Positions 1 through 5,838 of a stretch of DNA of 7,449 nt are shown here, one piece after another; position 1 is the stretch's first letter, and the number at the start of each line of letters is the position of its first letter. The position numbers were made by a program, and so were the translations under genes. The notes under the pieces were generated by a model, which saw nothing but the letters and a program-made list of their open reading frames with translations, did no database searches and was not told the origin of the DNA. This stretch comes from an archaeon UBA583. GTDB taxonomy: Archaea; Nanobdellota; Nanobdellia; Woesearchaeales; UBA583. Where the stretch lies: NCBI GenBank assembly GCA_002506365.1, contig DAXK01000016.1:1-7449 (forward strand). The letters run 5' to 3'.

Positions 1-1175
1 CAATTTAATTCAGGAATAAAACCATAACTCCCAATCACATCATCACCTTTAAAGTTTTGAAAATATGAAACTGATTTTTTAATATTTGGATTATAACAAT
101 TATGAATATTTTGAGATTCAACTTTTTGAATTAATAAATCAAAATCTACTGATTTTAAAGAAGTTATTAAATAAAAATCTTTATCTACAATAAATGCCTC
201 ACCAGAAGTTCCCAAATTAATTTCTTCATGAGCAATTCTATTTATTTCATCCATTTTATCTATTAATATAACTGAACCTAAATAATTATTATTTTTATCA
301 TATACTTTAGATAAAAATGATAATGATAAAATTGTAGGATCACTATTTACATCATAAAATGGACCATAAATTGAATTTGGTTTATAGTTATTTCTTTTTG
401 AGTAAATATCTGATAAAATTGAATCAGAGGTTAATAAATTTGAACCTAATTGTAAAGTATCAACTGATTGATAAATAATGTGACCTGAACTTGAAACTAA
501 CATTAAATTATCATAACCTGAAACTTCTTTAAATACATCAATATTATCTTGTAAAGATCTTGAGCCTTGATCTAAAACTTTAAAATCTTCCATGTAAGCT
601 AAAGCTGTAATCCCAATTAAAAAACCATCACTAGTTTTAAGATTTGTATTTTTAATATTAGTGTAAAAACCTTGATTATTTTTAGTGAAACTTAATCCAG
701 ATAATTTTTGATTATATCCAAGAATAATATTTTTATTATTTGAATTATAATCTACTAAAACAACACTACCTGAATTACCAATTTTTTGTAAAACTAAATT
801 TTGAAAATCTTCACTTGATTGTAAGTCAGAAAGTGTTAAAGTTGGATATTTATCTAAATATATTTTAATTTGTTTAGAAATAATTTCTAATTGTTTATCA
901 ATATTTAGAGAAATTAATTCTGGTTTTGGACCAGTTGGTGAAATTAATAAATCTTTTATTTCTTGAGTATTTGATAAAAAAATAATATCATTAGTTCTTT
1001 CTAAAAAATAATCATTAATTCTTGAAGTTTTAATTTCAACAATATCTGAAAGATGATTTTCAATTTCAGTTGAATAAATTTCACTTGAAAAAAATGTTTT
1101 ATCAACAAATAAATAACCTGTAATAAATAATGTTGAAAGTAATAATATTAAAGCTAAAATATTCCCAAACCTCAT
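1..1175 (-). CDS. Double-CACHE membrane sensor protein, C-terminus cut by the window edge
   Basis: The frame is open from ATG at 1175 to the window edge, giving 391 residues without a stop. Residues about 5-24 form a hydrophobic segment (NILALILLLSTLFITGYLF) that anchors the protein. A long helix follows with the dCACHE entry pattern, ending in LERTNDIIFLSNTQEI (about 57-72). Residues about 100-391 look like an extracellular tandem PAS-like ligand-binding region. Visible markers are SGEAFIVDKDFYLITS (about 322-337), typical of the membrane-proximal lobe, and IGSYGFIPELN at the edge, which matches the usual ending before a second membrane helix. The output domain (histidine kinase, HAMP or chemoreceptor) would lie outside the window, so signalling type is unknown. 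The start overlaps the upstream gene's stop (ATGA), and a G-rich Shine-Dalgarno sits 8 nt upstream, so translation is probably coupled. The N-terminal helix aligns without gaps to that of the upstream protein (shared ER, ND, HL, I and K positions), which suggests tandem paralogues. The fold is likely; the ligand cannot be told. Confidence 0.8.
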   Translation of the reverse strand, partial: MRFGNILALILLLSTLFITGYLFVDKTFFSSEIYSTEIENHLSDIVEIKTSRINDYFLERTNDIIFLSNTQEIKDLLISPTGPKPELISLNIDKQLEIISKQIKIYLDKYPTLTLSDLQSSEDFQNLVLQKIGNSGSVVLVDYNSNNKNIILGYNQKLSGLSFTKNNQGFYTNIKNTNLKTSDGFLIGITALAYMEDFKVLDQGSRSLQDNIDVFKEVSGYDNLMLVSSSGHIIYQSVDTLQLGSNLLTSDSILSDIYSKRNNYKPNSIYGPFYDVNSDPTILSLSFLSKVYDKNNNYLGSVILIDKMDEINRIAHEEINLGTSGEAFIVDKDFYLITSLKSVDFDLLIQKVESQNIHNCYNPNIKKSVSYFQNFKGDDVIGSYGFIPELN

Positions 1176-2200
1176 TTGTTTTTACCCCCATTTATTTTGT
1201 AATAATTTGTGAAAATTAAACCAAATAAAACTGTTAAAACTGTCAAAATTAAAATATTTAAATAACCATCAGTTCTAATATTAGTAGACTCATAATAAGA
1301 TTTTTTTTCAAGTTCAACTAATAAACACCAATTTGTTTGTAAAATATAATTATGTGCTCCAAAAATTTCAAGATTATTATAATTGATATACTCTCCTGAG
1401 CTCGGAACCCCTCTATCTTTTCCACCCCGTAATAAAGTATAATAATTATTATAATTAGTAAAACAATCAGAATACATTTTATCATCAATATTTTTAATTA
1501 CGGATGAATCTTTACTTGAATATAGAGTTGTAATTGGAGTTCCATCTCTACCCACTAAATAAATATTTGTATCAGCAAGAATATTTTTTGGAGTTATGAT
1601 ATTTTCCTCAATAAATGAGTTATCAATTTGAAGTGCCATAATACCTATCATATCCTTTTTACCCCCAATTGTTTTTGAGTCAATTAAGACTGGAGTTGTT
1701 ACAAAAACAGACAATACATCCTCATCACCATAATATCCAGGATCAAAAATCCCAACACCAAAATCATGTTTTACTTTATCATAAATATCAAATAATTTTG
1801 TATCTTCATTATTTTTATTATTTAAATCTAAACCAACTATATCTAAATCAGATGCAGACCAAATAACTTTTCCAGACATATCAATTAAAACTAAATCTAA
1901 ATAATCATTTGCAGAAGTATAAAAATTTAATTTATTATTCATTTGTTCTGAAACTTGAGATTGAGAATTTAAAAAAGTATCAATCACATCTTGTGATACT
2001 GCTAAATATTCTAAATCGTTTTTTCTTTCAGTTAAAAATGCACTTATTTCATTTGATTTTGCATTAGCAATACTATTAAGATGAGATTTTAACTCATCAT
2101 CAATTATTTTTGTATTAAAATAATTATCATATGATATAAAACCTGTAAAAAAAATTATTACTAAAAAAAAAATCCCCCAAACTTTTATTATTAATTCCAT
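1172..2200 (-). CDS. Double-CACHE membrane protein with two membrane helices and no output domain
   Basis: This 342-residue protein has a first membrane helix at about 6-24, a helical stalk at about 30-75 (ELKSHLNSIANAKSNEI, then TERKNDLEYLAVSQDV), and two PAS-like lobes outside the cell. LVLIDMSGKVIWSASDLDIVG (103-123) looks like the distal lobe core and IYLVGRDGTPIT (213-224) like the proximal one. IFGAHNYILQTNWCLLVELE (279-298) is the classic CACHE ending before the membrane. The second helix is about 313-333, and only about nine residues (YKINGGKNK) follow in the cytoplasm. CACHE sensors normally continue into HAMP, kinase or chemoreceptor domains, so this is either a stand-alone binding subunit that signals through a partner or a receptor that lost its output. 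The obvious partner is the next gene, which overlaps it by four bases. The start at 2200 is supported by the promoter block 28-69 nt upstream. No frameshift is needed to explain the short tail, because the next gene has its own start, membrane helix and sensor region. Confidence 0.82.
   Translation of the reverse strand: MELIIKVWGIFFLVIIFFTGFISYDNYFNTKIIDDELKSHLNSIANAKSNEISAFLTERKNDLEYLAVSQDVIDTFLNSQSQVSEQMNNKLNFYTSANDYLDLVLIDMSGKVIWSASDLDIVGLDLNNKNNEDTKLFDIYDKVKHDFGVGIFDPGYYGDEDVLSVFVTTPVLIDSKTIGGKKDMIGIMALQIDNSFIEENIITPKNILADTNIYLVGRDGTPITTLYSSKDSSVIKNIDDKMYSDCFTNYNNYYTLLRGGKDRGVPSSGEYINYNNLEIFGAHNYILQTNWCLLVELEKKSYYESTNIRTDGYLNILILTVLTVLFGLIFTNYYKINGGKNK
1184..1190 (-). promoter_or_regulatory. 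Shine-Dalgarno for the coupled downstream sensor gene
   Basis: The minus strand reads TGGGGGT, with eight bases before the ATG at 1175. It lies inside the last codons of the upstream gene. Most other genes here show no such G-rich element ahead of their starts and look leaderless. Its presence at this internal start, together with the ATGA overlap, fits translation from a shared mRNA. Confidence 0.6.
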
Positions 2201-2227
2201 TTGTATATTATAATAAATATTTATATA

Positions 2228-2269
2228 ATTTAAAGTATAAAAAAACTAGGTTGAAGATTTGGACAAAAT
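2228..2269 (-). promoter_or_regulatory. Promoter/operator block, copy A (sensor operon)
   Basis: A 42-bp block upstream of the sensor operon matches 3085-3126 at 37 of 42 positions without gaps. Read on the minus strand it has an upstream part (ATTTTGTCCAAATCTTCAAC), then a T-run, then TTTATACTTTAAAT. The TATA at 2236-2239 is 36 bp from the start codon. A second TATA-like stretch (TTATATAAAT, about 2221-2230) is nearer the start, so which one TBP uses is uncertain. The upstream part contains a small inverted repeat, TTTG-TC-CAAA, and could be an activator or repressor site. Confidence 0.6.
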
Positions 2270-2283
2270 GTGAAAAATAATTT

Positions 2284-2325
2284 CAAAAATAAAATGAAAA
2301 TAAAATTATAAAAATATAAAGGAAT
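2284..2325 (-). terminator. T-rich terminator region after the surface-protein gene
   Basis: Within about 55 nt after the stop codon at 2338, the minus strand carries several T-runs (TATTTTTATAATTTTATTTT and TATTTTTGAAA) without a stable hairpin. This fits archaeal U-tract termination. It separates the surface-protein gene from the sensor operon, which has its own promoter just beyond. In a genome this A+T-rich, T-runs are weak evidence. Confidence 0.35.
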
Positions 2326-2337
2326 TAATTTAATTTA

Positions 2338-3054
2338 TTATTTGAAAAAAAATATTAATCCACCAACCAATAAAATTATAACTCCAAAAATTAAGATAAT
2401 TGTTGTCCAGTCAGTTGATTTTGTATCAAGTGGACCAATTGTAAAGTCTTGAATAAATTCATCATGAACATCAACATTATATACTGATGTATACATAACC
2501 CTATATTTCCCATAAGGTAAATCTAAATTATCAAATTTTTCAAAATCCATAACCTCAACATTTTCAGTTTCAACAACTATATAACCTGGATATTTTGTGA
2601 TTATTTCTCCAGCTTCATTAAATAAACTTATTTCATAATCAACTGGTGTTGGCACCCCTCCAAAACTTGCATAAGTTGCAACTCCAGATAATTCTTTAAT
2701 TGAACTAATTTTAAATTGATCAATTGTAAAAGTAATATCGAATAATTGGTCTGGAACTCCATGTTCAGCTAATTTATTTTTTGATTCCATACAAGTTCCA
2801 TCAACTCGCATTACAAATCCCTCTCCACATTTGTCTCGATTTTCTTGCGCTTTTTTAACTAAATCATCTTTTTGAGTATCTACAAGATTTAAATTATCGC
2901 CTACATAAGTATTGTCTGAATCATCATAAATATATTCATTTTCTAAATTATTAGAATCGTAATAAGTTTCACTAGATATTGAAATTGATAATAAACTTAA
3001 TCCAAAGAAAATAGATGTGATGAAAAATAATATTGATTTTAATTTTTTTTCCAT
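2338..3054 (-). CDS. Secreted, C-terminally membrane-anchored surface protein with probable Ig-like domain
   Basis: I do not recognise a named family for this 238-residue protein. A signal peptide or N-terminal helix covers about 5-27. An acidic, Asn/Asp/Tyr-rich linker covers about 29-65. Next is a short segment with two cysteines 12 residues apart, CGEGFVMRVDGTC (76-88), the only cysteines in the protein, which could form a small disulfide loop. Residues about 100-207 alternate hydrophobic and polar positions as in a beta-sandwich (DYEISLFNEAGEII, then YGKYRVMYTSVY), consistent with an Ig-like or adhesin domain. A hydrophobic helix at about 217-236 followed by a single lysine anchors the C-terminus, leaving nearly the whole protein outside. 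The start at 3054 is the first ATG after the promoter block at 3085-3126. The same block precedes the neighbouring sensor operon, so the protein may act in, or respond to, the same surface process. That link is inference. Confidence 0.75.
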   Translation of the reverse strand: MEKKLKSILFFITSIFFGLSLLSISISSETYYDSNNLENEYIYDDSDNTYVGDNLNLVDTQKDDLVKKAQENRDKCGEGFVMRVDGTCMESKNKLAEHGVPDQLFDITFTIDQFKISSIKELSGVATYASFGGVPTPVDYEISLFNEAGEIITKYPGYIVVETENVEVMDFEKFDNLDLPYGKYRVMYTSVYNVDVHDEFIQDFTIGPLDTKSTDWTTIILIFGVIILLVGGLIFFFK

Positions 3055-3084
3055 TTTAAAATATTTTAATTATTAATATATATG

Positions 3085-3126
3085 ATTTAAAGTATAAAAA
3101 ATAATGGTTGAAAATTTGGACAAAAT
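3085..3126 (-). promoter_or_regulatory. Promoter/operator block, copy B (surface-protein gene)
   Basis: This is the second copy of the 42-bp block. It differs from copy A only at four adjacent bases between the upstream element and the T-run, and at one base inside the upstream element. TATA at 3093-3096 is 39 bp from the start codon at 3054. CATATATATT (3077-3086) is an alternative TATA about 27 bp from the start, which would make the transcript leaderless. The conserved stretches AACC to GTCCAAAT and TATACTTTAAAT are kept while the linker varies, which looks like two selected protein-binding sites. Confidence 0.6.
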
Positions 3127-3137
3127 AATTAATTAAA

Positions 3138-3190
3138 GAAAATAAAAATATATAAAAATAAAATAAGAATATATAAAAATAAAATATATT
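3138..3190 (-). terminator. T-rich terminator region after rfcL with a 19-bp tandem repeat
   Basis: Just past the rfcL stop the minus strand is nearly all T and A. The 19-mer TATTTTATTTTTATATATT occurs twice (3168-3186 and 3147-3165, period 21). Repeated U-tracts after a stop codon fit archaeal intrinsic or aCPSF1/FttA-dependent termination. Low sequence complexity limits confidence. Confidence 0.4.
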
Positions 3191-3204
3191 TAAATTATTT
3201 TAGT

Positions 3205-4566
3205 TTAGAGAACATCTTGTAAAGATTTTCTAACTGAATCGTCGATTGCTAATTTTTCATTTTCATCAAAGGCTTTTTTGAATTCAGCATTATTATTATA
3301 AATAATTGAAAAATATTTGATATCTTCTTTTCTTGTTCGATTAGCACTTCTTCCATAAACTTTAGATAATTTTTCAATAAATTTTTGAGGTTCATCTTTG
3401 GATTTTTGAATTTTAGTTCTAACACCTAAAGCATTCATTTTATTATTATAAATCCATTTTTTTAAAATTCTTGAATTTCTGTCATATTTTTTAACTTTTT
3501 TAGGAGTATCTTTAGCATTTGATGTTCCATATGTTAAATAAAAATTTACATAAGCTAAATATCTCCAGTATTGCCATTTCATAATTCTACCTTTGTAAAT
3601 ATCTGCTTTTGATAATTCATTAAATGCTTGAATTATTCCTTTTTGACCATAAACTTTTGGAATATTTTCTTCTACATATAACATTAATTCATCAAGATTA
3701 ATATCTGTATTAAATCCTGAAAAGTAAGCATCTTCTGGATATGAATAAAATATTTTATTTAATAAATTTTCAATTTTCTTTTTATAATCACGAACTTCTA
3801 AGTTATTTTCAACTTCAAATTCTGAATTAAAAACTGATGCTTGTAAATCATTTATGAACCCACGGATATCAAATGTTGCCCGTTCTTCAATAAAATCGTT
3901 TAATTTATCTTCGTCAAATTTAATTTGTTCTGATTTGAAAATTCTTAACGCAATTTGTTTTAAAAGTTCATGAGAATGATTTTCAAAATCAATGTAAATT
4001 GATAATTTTTTTAGTGCTTTAATTTTATCTGAATCAACATCATTTGCTGTGAAACACATTGGATATTTTGAAGATTTAATTAATTTAGAAATTGTTGCTA
4101 AACCACCCCTATCTTTTGTTCCAGATACTCCATCAGCTTCATCAATTAAAATTAATTTTTCTTGTCCAAATAATGATCTTTGTTTCATTACATCTCCAAC
4201 TGATTCTTCAATTGATTTTTTATTTCTAGCGTCTGAAGCATTTAATTCAAAAATTTCATAATTAAATTTTTCAGCTAAAAGATTAATTGTTGTTGTTTTT
4301 CCAGATCCTGCTTGTCCAGCTAAAAGAAGAGCTTTTCCAGGTTTGAAATTTTCAATAAAATCTAAAATTTTTTGAATTTCACTAGTTACAATCATATCAT
4401 CAAAAGATTTAAGTTGGTATTTTAAAAACCAAGGAAGGAATTTGTCTGAATCATCTATTTTTAATCCAGATTTAATTTCATTAATATCTAATTCTAAATT
4501 TTTATCATCTACGGCGAAGACAGTTTTTTTTTCTTTTACTTCAACTCCAAATTTTGATAAGTCCAT
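3205..4566 (-). CDS. rfcL: Replication factor C large subunit (clamp loader)
   Basis: RFC-L is the large subunit of the archaeal clamp loader, which uses ATP to open PCNA and load it onto primed DNA. The 453-residue protein is an AAA+ ATPase with Walker A GQAGSGKT (84-91), NASDARNKKSIE (109-120), Walker B LILIDEAD (138-145), sensor 1 TAND (173-176) and the sensor 2 region FDIRGFINDLQA. The C-terminal half has the RFC-L collar pattern (EENIPKVYGQ, LSKADIYKGRI, QYWRYLAYV). Three things are unusual. There is an extension of about 43 residues before the first conserved box. That box reads PWFLKYQLKS where most RFC subunits have PWxEKYRPKS. The C-terminus (SLQDVL) lacks the usual PCNA-binding QxxLxxFF motif. 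No RFC small subunit gene is visible. A TATA box about 25 bp ahead supports this start and a leaderless mRNA. Identity is secure. Confidence 0.95.
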   Translation of the reverse strand: MDLSKFGVEVKEKKTVFAVDDKNLELDINEIKSGLKIDDSDKFLPWFLKYQLKSFDDMIVTSEIQKILDFIENFKPGKALLLAGQAGSGKTTTINLLAEKFNYEIFELNASDARNKKSIEESVGDVMKQRSLFGQEKLILIDEADGVSGTKDRGGLATISKLIKSSKYPMCFTANDVDSDKIKALKKLSIYIDFENHSHELLKQIALRIFKSEQIKFDEDKLNDFIEERATFDIRGFINDLQASVFNSEFEVENNLEVRDYKKKIENLLNKIFYSYPEDAYFSGFNTDINLDELMLYVEENIPKVYGQKGIIQAFNELSKADIYKGRIMKWQYWRYLAYVNFYLTYGTSNAKDTPKKVKKYDRNSRILKKWIYNNKMNALGVRTKIQKSKDEPQKFIEKLSKVYGRSANRTRKEDIKYFSIIYNNNAEFKKAFDENEKLAIDDSVRKSLQDVL

Positions 4567-4583
4567 AATTAAAATATTAATTT

Positions 4584-4597
4584 TTAATATATAAAGG
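4584..4597 (-). promoter_or_regulatory. TATA box of rfcL
   Basis: The minus strand reads CCTTTATATATTAA, centred about 25 bp before the rfcL ATG. That is the archaeal TATA-to-transcription-start distance, so the mRNA probably begins at or next to the start codon. Confidence 0.6.
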
Positions 4598-4720
4598 TTT
4601 GTTGTAATTTCAAATTTTTTATTTTATTTTCTTCTAATTTTCGATTTTCGAATATGAAATTAGATATGAAAATATTTTATTTGAGCGGTTTTAAAATATA
4701 TTTTTAAAAATTGATTTTGG

Positions 4721-4729
4721 AGCGTAGCG
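4721..4729. repeat. GC-rich 9-mer AGCGTAGCG, copy 1 (copy 2 at 4827-4835)
   Basis: AGCGTAGCG occurs here within GGAGCGTAGCGGAG and again at 4827-4835 as the tip of a long hairpin. A 9-mer this GC-rich recurring within about 105 bp is unexpected by chance at this base composition. It may be a dispersed genomic repeat or a remnant of the same hairpin type. Confidence 0.5.
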
Positions 4730-4760
4730 GAGAAATGTTTTTTTAAAAATTCTATTTATG

Positions 4761-4793
4761 TCACATAGAAAATCTTGGATTTTCTAATAGTGA
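4761..4793. repeat. Inverted repeat (hairpin) in the xerA-rfcL gap
   Basis: TAGAAAATC (4766-4774) pairs perfectly with GATTTTCTA (4778-4786) around a 3-base loop. TCAC (4761-4764) and GTGA (4790-4793) extend the stem after a small bulge. Function is unknown; an RNA hairpin, a processed 3' end or a protein site are all possible. Confidence 0.5.
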
Positions 4794-4811
4794 GATTAAT
4801 TATAAATATTG

Positions 4812-4854
4812 TTTTTTAATTTGTTTAGCGTAGCGTTAAGAACAGATTAAAAAA
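4812..4854. repeat. Long hairpin capped by AGCGTAGCG
   Basis: Bases 4812-4825 pair with 4841-4854 over 14 positions (13 Watson-Crick and one T-G). Inside, TAGCG (4826-4830) pairs with CGTTA (4834-4838) around the loop TAG, after a 2-base bulge. Both imperfect pairs (4821/4845 and 4828/4836) are G-U wobbles if the plus strand is transcribed but A-C mismatches on the minus strand. A plus-strand RNA would therefore fold better. The hairpin lies about 27 nt beyond the stop codon of the duplicated recombinase tail. Confidence 0.5.
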
Positions 4855-4879
4855 AATATTTTGTATTTTTTTGATACCT

Positions 4880-4936
4880 CTATTCTAAAGGACTGTGAAT
4901 TTTCTTTAGTTCATTCAACCTTTTTTCAACAATTTT
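4880..4936 (-). pseudogene. Remnant 3' end of a second, diverged xerA-type recombinase gene
   Basis: In frame to a TAG stop at 4880-4882 the minus strand encodes NELKKIHSPLE, identical to the last 11 residues of the intact recombinase. The 12 codons differ at five bases (CAC/CAT, CCT/CCG, TTA/CTT, TAG/TAA), all synonymous. The 20-base core AATGAACTAAAGAAAATTCA is identical in both copies, offset by exactly 137 bp. Upstream only KIVEKRL remains before an in-frame TAA at 4937-4939. There is no start codon and no catalytic tyrosine or histidine box. The pattern indicates the tail of a homologue that diverged under protein-level selection and was then cut off by recombination, not a recent copy of the neighbouring gene. 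Confidence 0.75.
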
Positions 4937-4995
4937 TTAAACGGCACACGTCGAAACCCATCTTGAGGGTTTCTCAGTTTTCGCCTAAAAATTGT
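4929..4995. repeat. Composite hairpin between the two recombinase tails
   Basis: The outer stem pairs ACAATTTTT (4929-4937) with AAAAATTGT (4987-4995). Then GGC (4943-4945) pairs with GCC (4983-4985). The inner stem pairs GAAACCC (4953-4959) with GGGTTTC (4967-4973) around a 7-base loop. All 19 pairs are Watson-Crick, so either strand could fold. It begins about 21 nt past the xerA stop and is the most GC-rich part of the gap. It could be a terminator, a structured RNA, or part of a recombination site. Confidence 0.55.
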
Positions 4996-5016
4996 AAAAA
5001 AGATTGAGCAAAAAAA

Positions 5017-5838
5017 TTATTCAAGCGGACTATGAATTTTCTTTAGTTCATTGTTACTTACACTAGTATAAATTTGTGTTGTTTCTAGTGAAGAATGTCC
5101 TAGTAAAACTTGAATATATCTAATGTCAACTCCCGCTTCTAAAAGATGGGTTGCGAAACTGTGACGGAGTGTGTGAATGTGGACATCTTTTGTCATATTG
5201 GATTCAATTTTTGCTTTTTCAATTACTTTTTGAATACTTCTTCCAGACATTGGATCACCTTGAGGATTTGTAAATATAAAATTATCTTTTTGTAAATTTA
5301 ATTTTTTAACCCACTCATTTAATTTTTCAGACATTTTTTTTGACATAATAGTCATTCTATCTTTTCCACCTTTACCATTTCTAATCCAAATTACATGTTC
5401 ATTAAAATCTAAATCTTTTACTCTTAATGTTAGAGCTTCGCTCAGACGTAATCCAGAACCATAATATAATTGAAACATCAATTTATGTTTTGGATTTTTT
5501 ACAACGCTAAATAATCTTTTTATTTCTTCTTTTGTTAAAACTTGAGGAGTATTTCTTTGTATTTTAGGAGTTTTAATTTCAATTTTTTTACCTAAAATAT
5601 CATTATAAAAAAATAATAACGCAGATTTAATTAATGCAATTGATTTTGTAGATAATCCTTGATCCATTTTATCGGCAAGATATAATTTAATATCATCTTC
5701 AGTTACTTGAACTGGTTGTAAATTATATTTTGAAAAGAATTGTTGATTGTATAATAAATACATTTTTGAGGTTAATTTTGAAAATCCTCTTAGTCTTACT
5801 TCGATTTCTATTTTTTTTATTGCTTGTATTTGATTCAT
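5017..5838 (-). CDS. xerA: XerA-type tyrosine recombinase/integrase
   Basis: The 273-residue enzyme has the full active site of the tyrosine recombinases, which cut and join DNA through a covalent 3'-phosphotyrosine. Visible residues are R131 in GSGLRLSEAL, K156 in GKGGKDR, H222 and R225 in HTLRHSFATHLL, H248 in LLGHSSLETT, and nucleophile Y257 in IYTSV. Residues about 1-85 form the N-terminal SAM-like DNA-binding domain. The length and short C-terminal tail match archaeal XerA, the chromosome-dimer resolvase acting at dif, but mobile-element integrases of the same build exist. No integron-type extra insertion is apparent. The start at 5838 has no Shine-Dalgarno. Possible TATA boxes lie about 40 bp upstream (AAATATACTATT) and about 68 bp upstream (CTATATAAAA). 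The duplicated tail of a related gene 137 bp downstream points to recombination at its 3' end. Whether it is the housekeeping XerA or a mobile integrase is unresolved. Confidence 0.92.
   Translation of the reverse strand: MNQIQAIKKIEIEVRLRGFSKLTSKMYLLYNQQFFSKYNLQPVQVTEDDIKLYLADKMDQGLSTKSIALIKSALLFFYNDILGKKIEIKTPKIQRNTPQVLTKEEIKRLFSVVKNPKHKLMFQLYYGSGLRLSEALTLRVKDLDFNEHVIWIRNGKGGKDRMTIMSKKMSEKLNEWVKKLNLQKDNFIFTNPQGDPMSGRSIQKVIEKAKIESNMTKDVHIHTLRHSFATHLLEAGVDIRYIQVLLGHSSLETTQIYTSVSNNELKKIHSPLE

Larger units (their letters stand above)
4567..5016. other. 450-bp structured intergenic region between xerA and rfcL
   Basis: No complete gene fits here on either strand. In order, the region holds the rfcL promoter, a low-complexity A+T stretch (about 4600-4710), a GC-rich 9-mer present twice, three inverted repeats, and a second copy of the last 12 codons of the recombinase gene. 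Short GC-rich islands (4721-4730, 4827-4836, 4942-4985) stand out from the surrounding A+T-rich DNA. The whole looks like debris and structure left by recombinase activity downstream of xerA. It is listed separately below. Confidence 0.6.

Noticed and set aside
1172..1190. Frameshift joining the two sensor genes into one receptor
   Set aside because: The downstream frame has its own ATG, Shine-Dalgarno, membrane helix and complete CACHE start, so these are two genes and not one broken gene.
1669..1866. Plus-strand open frame of 65 codons
   Set aside because: It lies inside the sensor gene on the opposite strand. Its Leu/Gln/His/Tyr-rich translation is typical of antisense A+T-rich coding DNA, with no domain or promoter.
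3138..3190. CRISPR-like or regulatory direct repeat
   Set aside because: The two 19-bp units are only A and T with a 2-bp gap, so they are better explained as low-complexity T-tracts at a transcript end.
4049..4261. Plus-strand open frame of 70 codons
   Set aside because: Antisense to the Walker B and neighbouring region of rfcL. Composition and lack of motifs mark it as a shadow frame.
4929..4995. tRNA gene or tRNA fragment
   Set aside because: The GGGTTTC/GAAACCC stem recalls a T-arm, but the loop lacks the TTCRA pattern and no acceptor, anticodon or CCA-end arrangement can be built around it.
4880..5016. Integron-like attC site next to the recombinase
   Set aside because: The hairpin and GC-rich island invited the comparison, but I found no paired RYYYAAC/GTTRRRY core sites in the required arrangement. 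The recombinase is also too short to carry the IntI-specific insertion.
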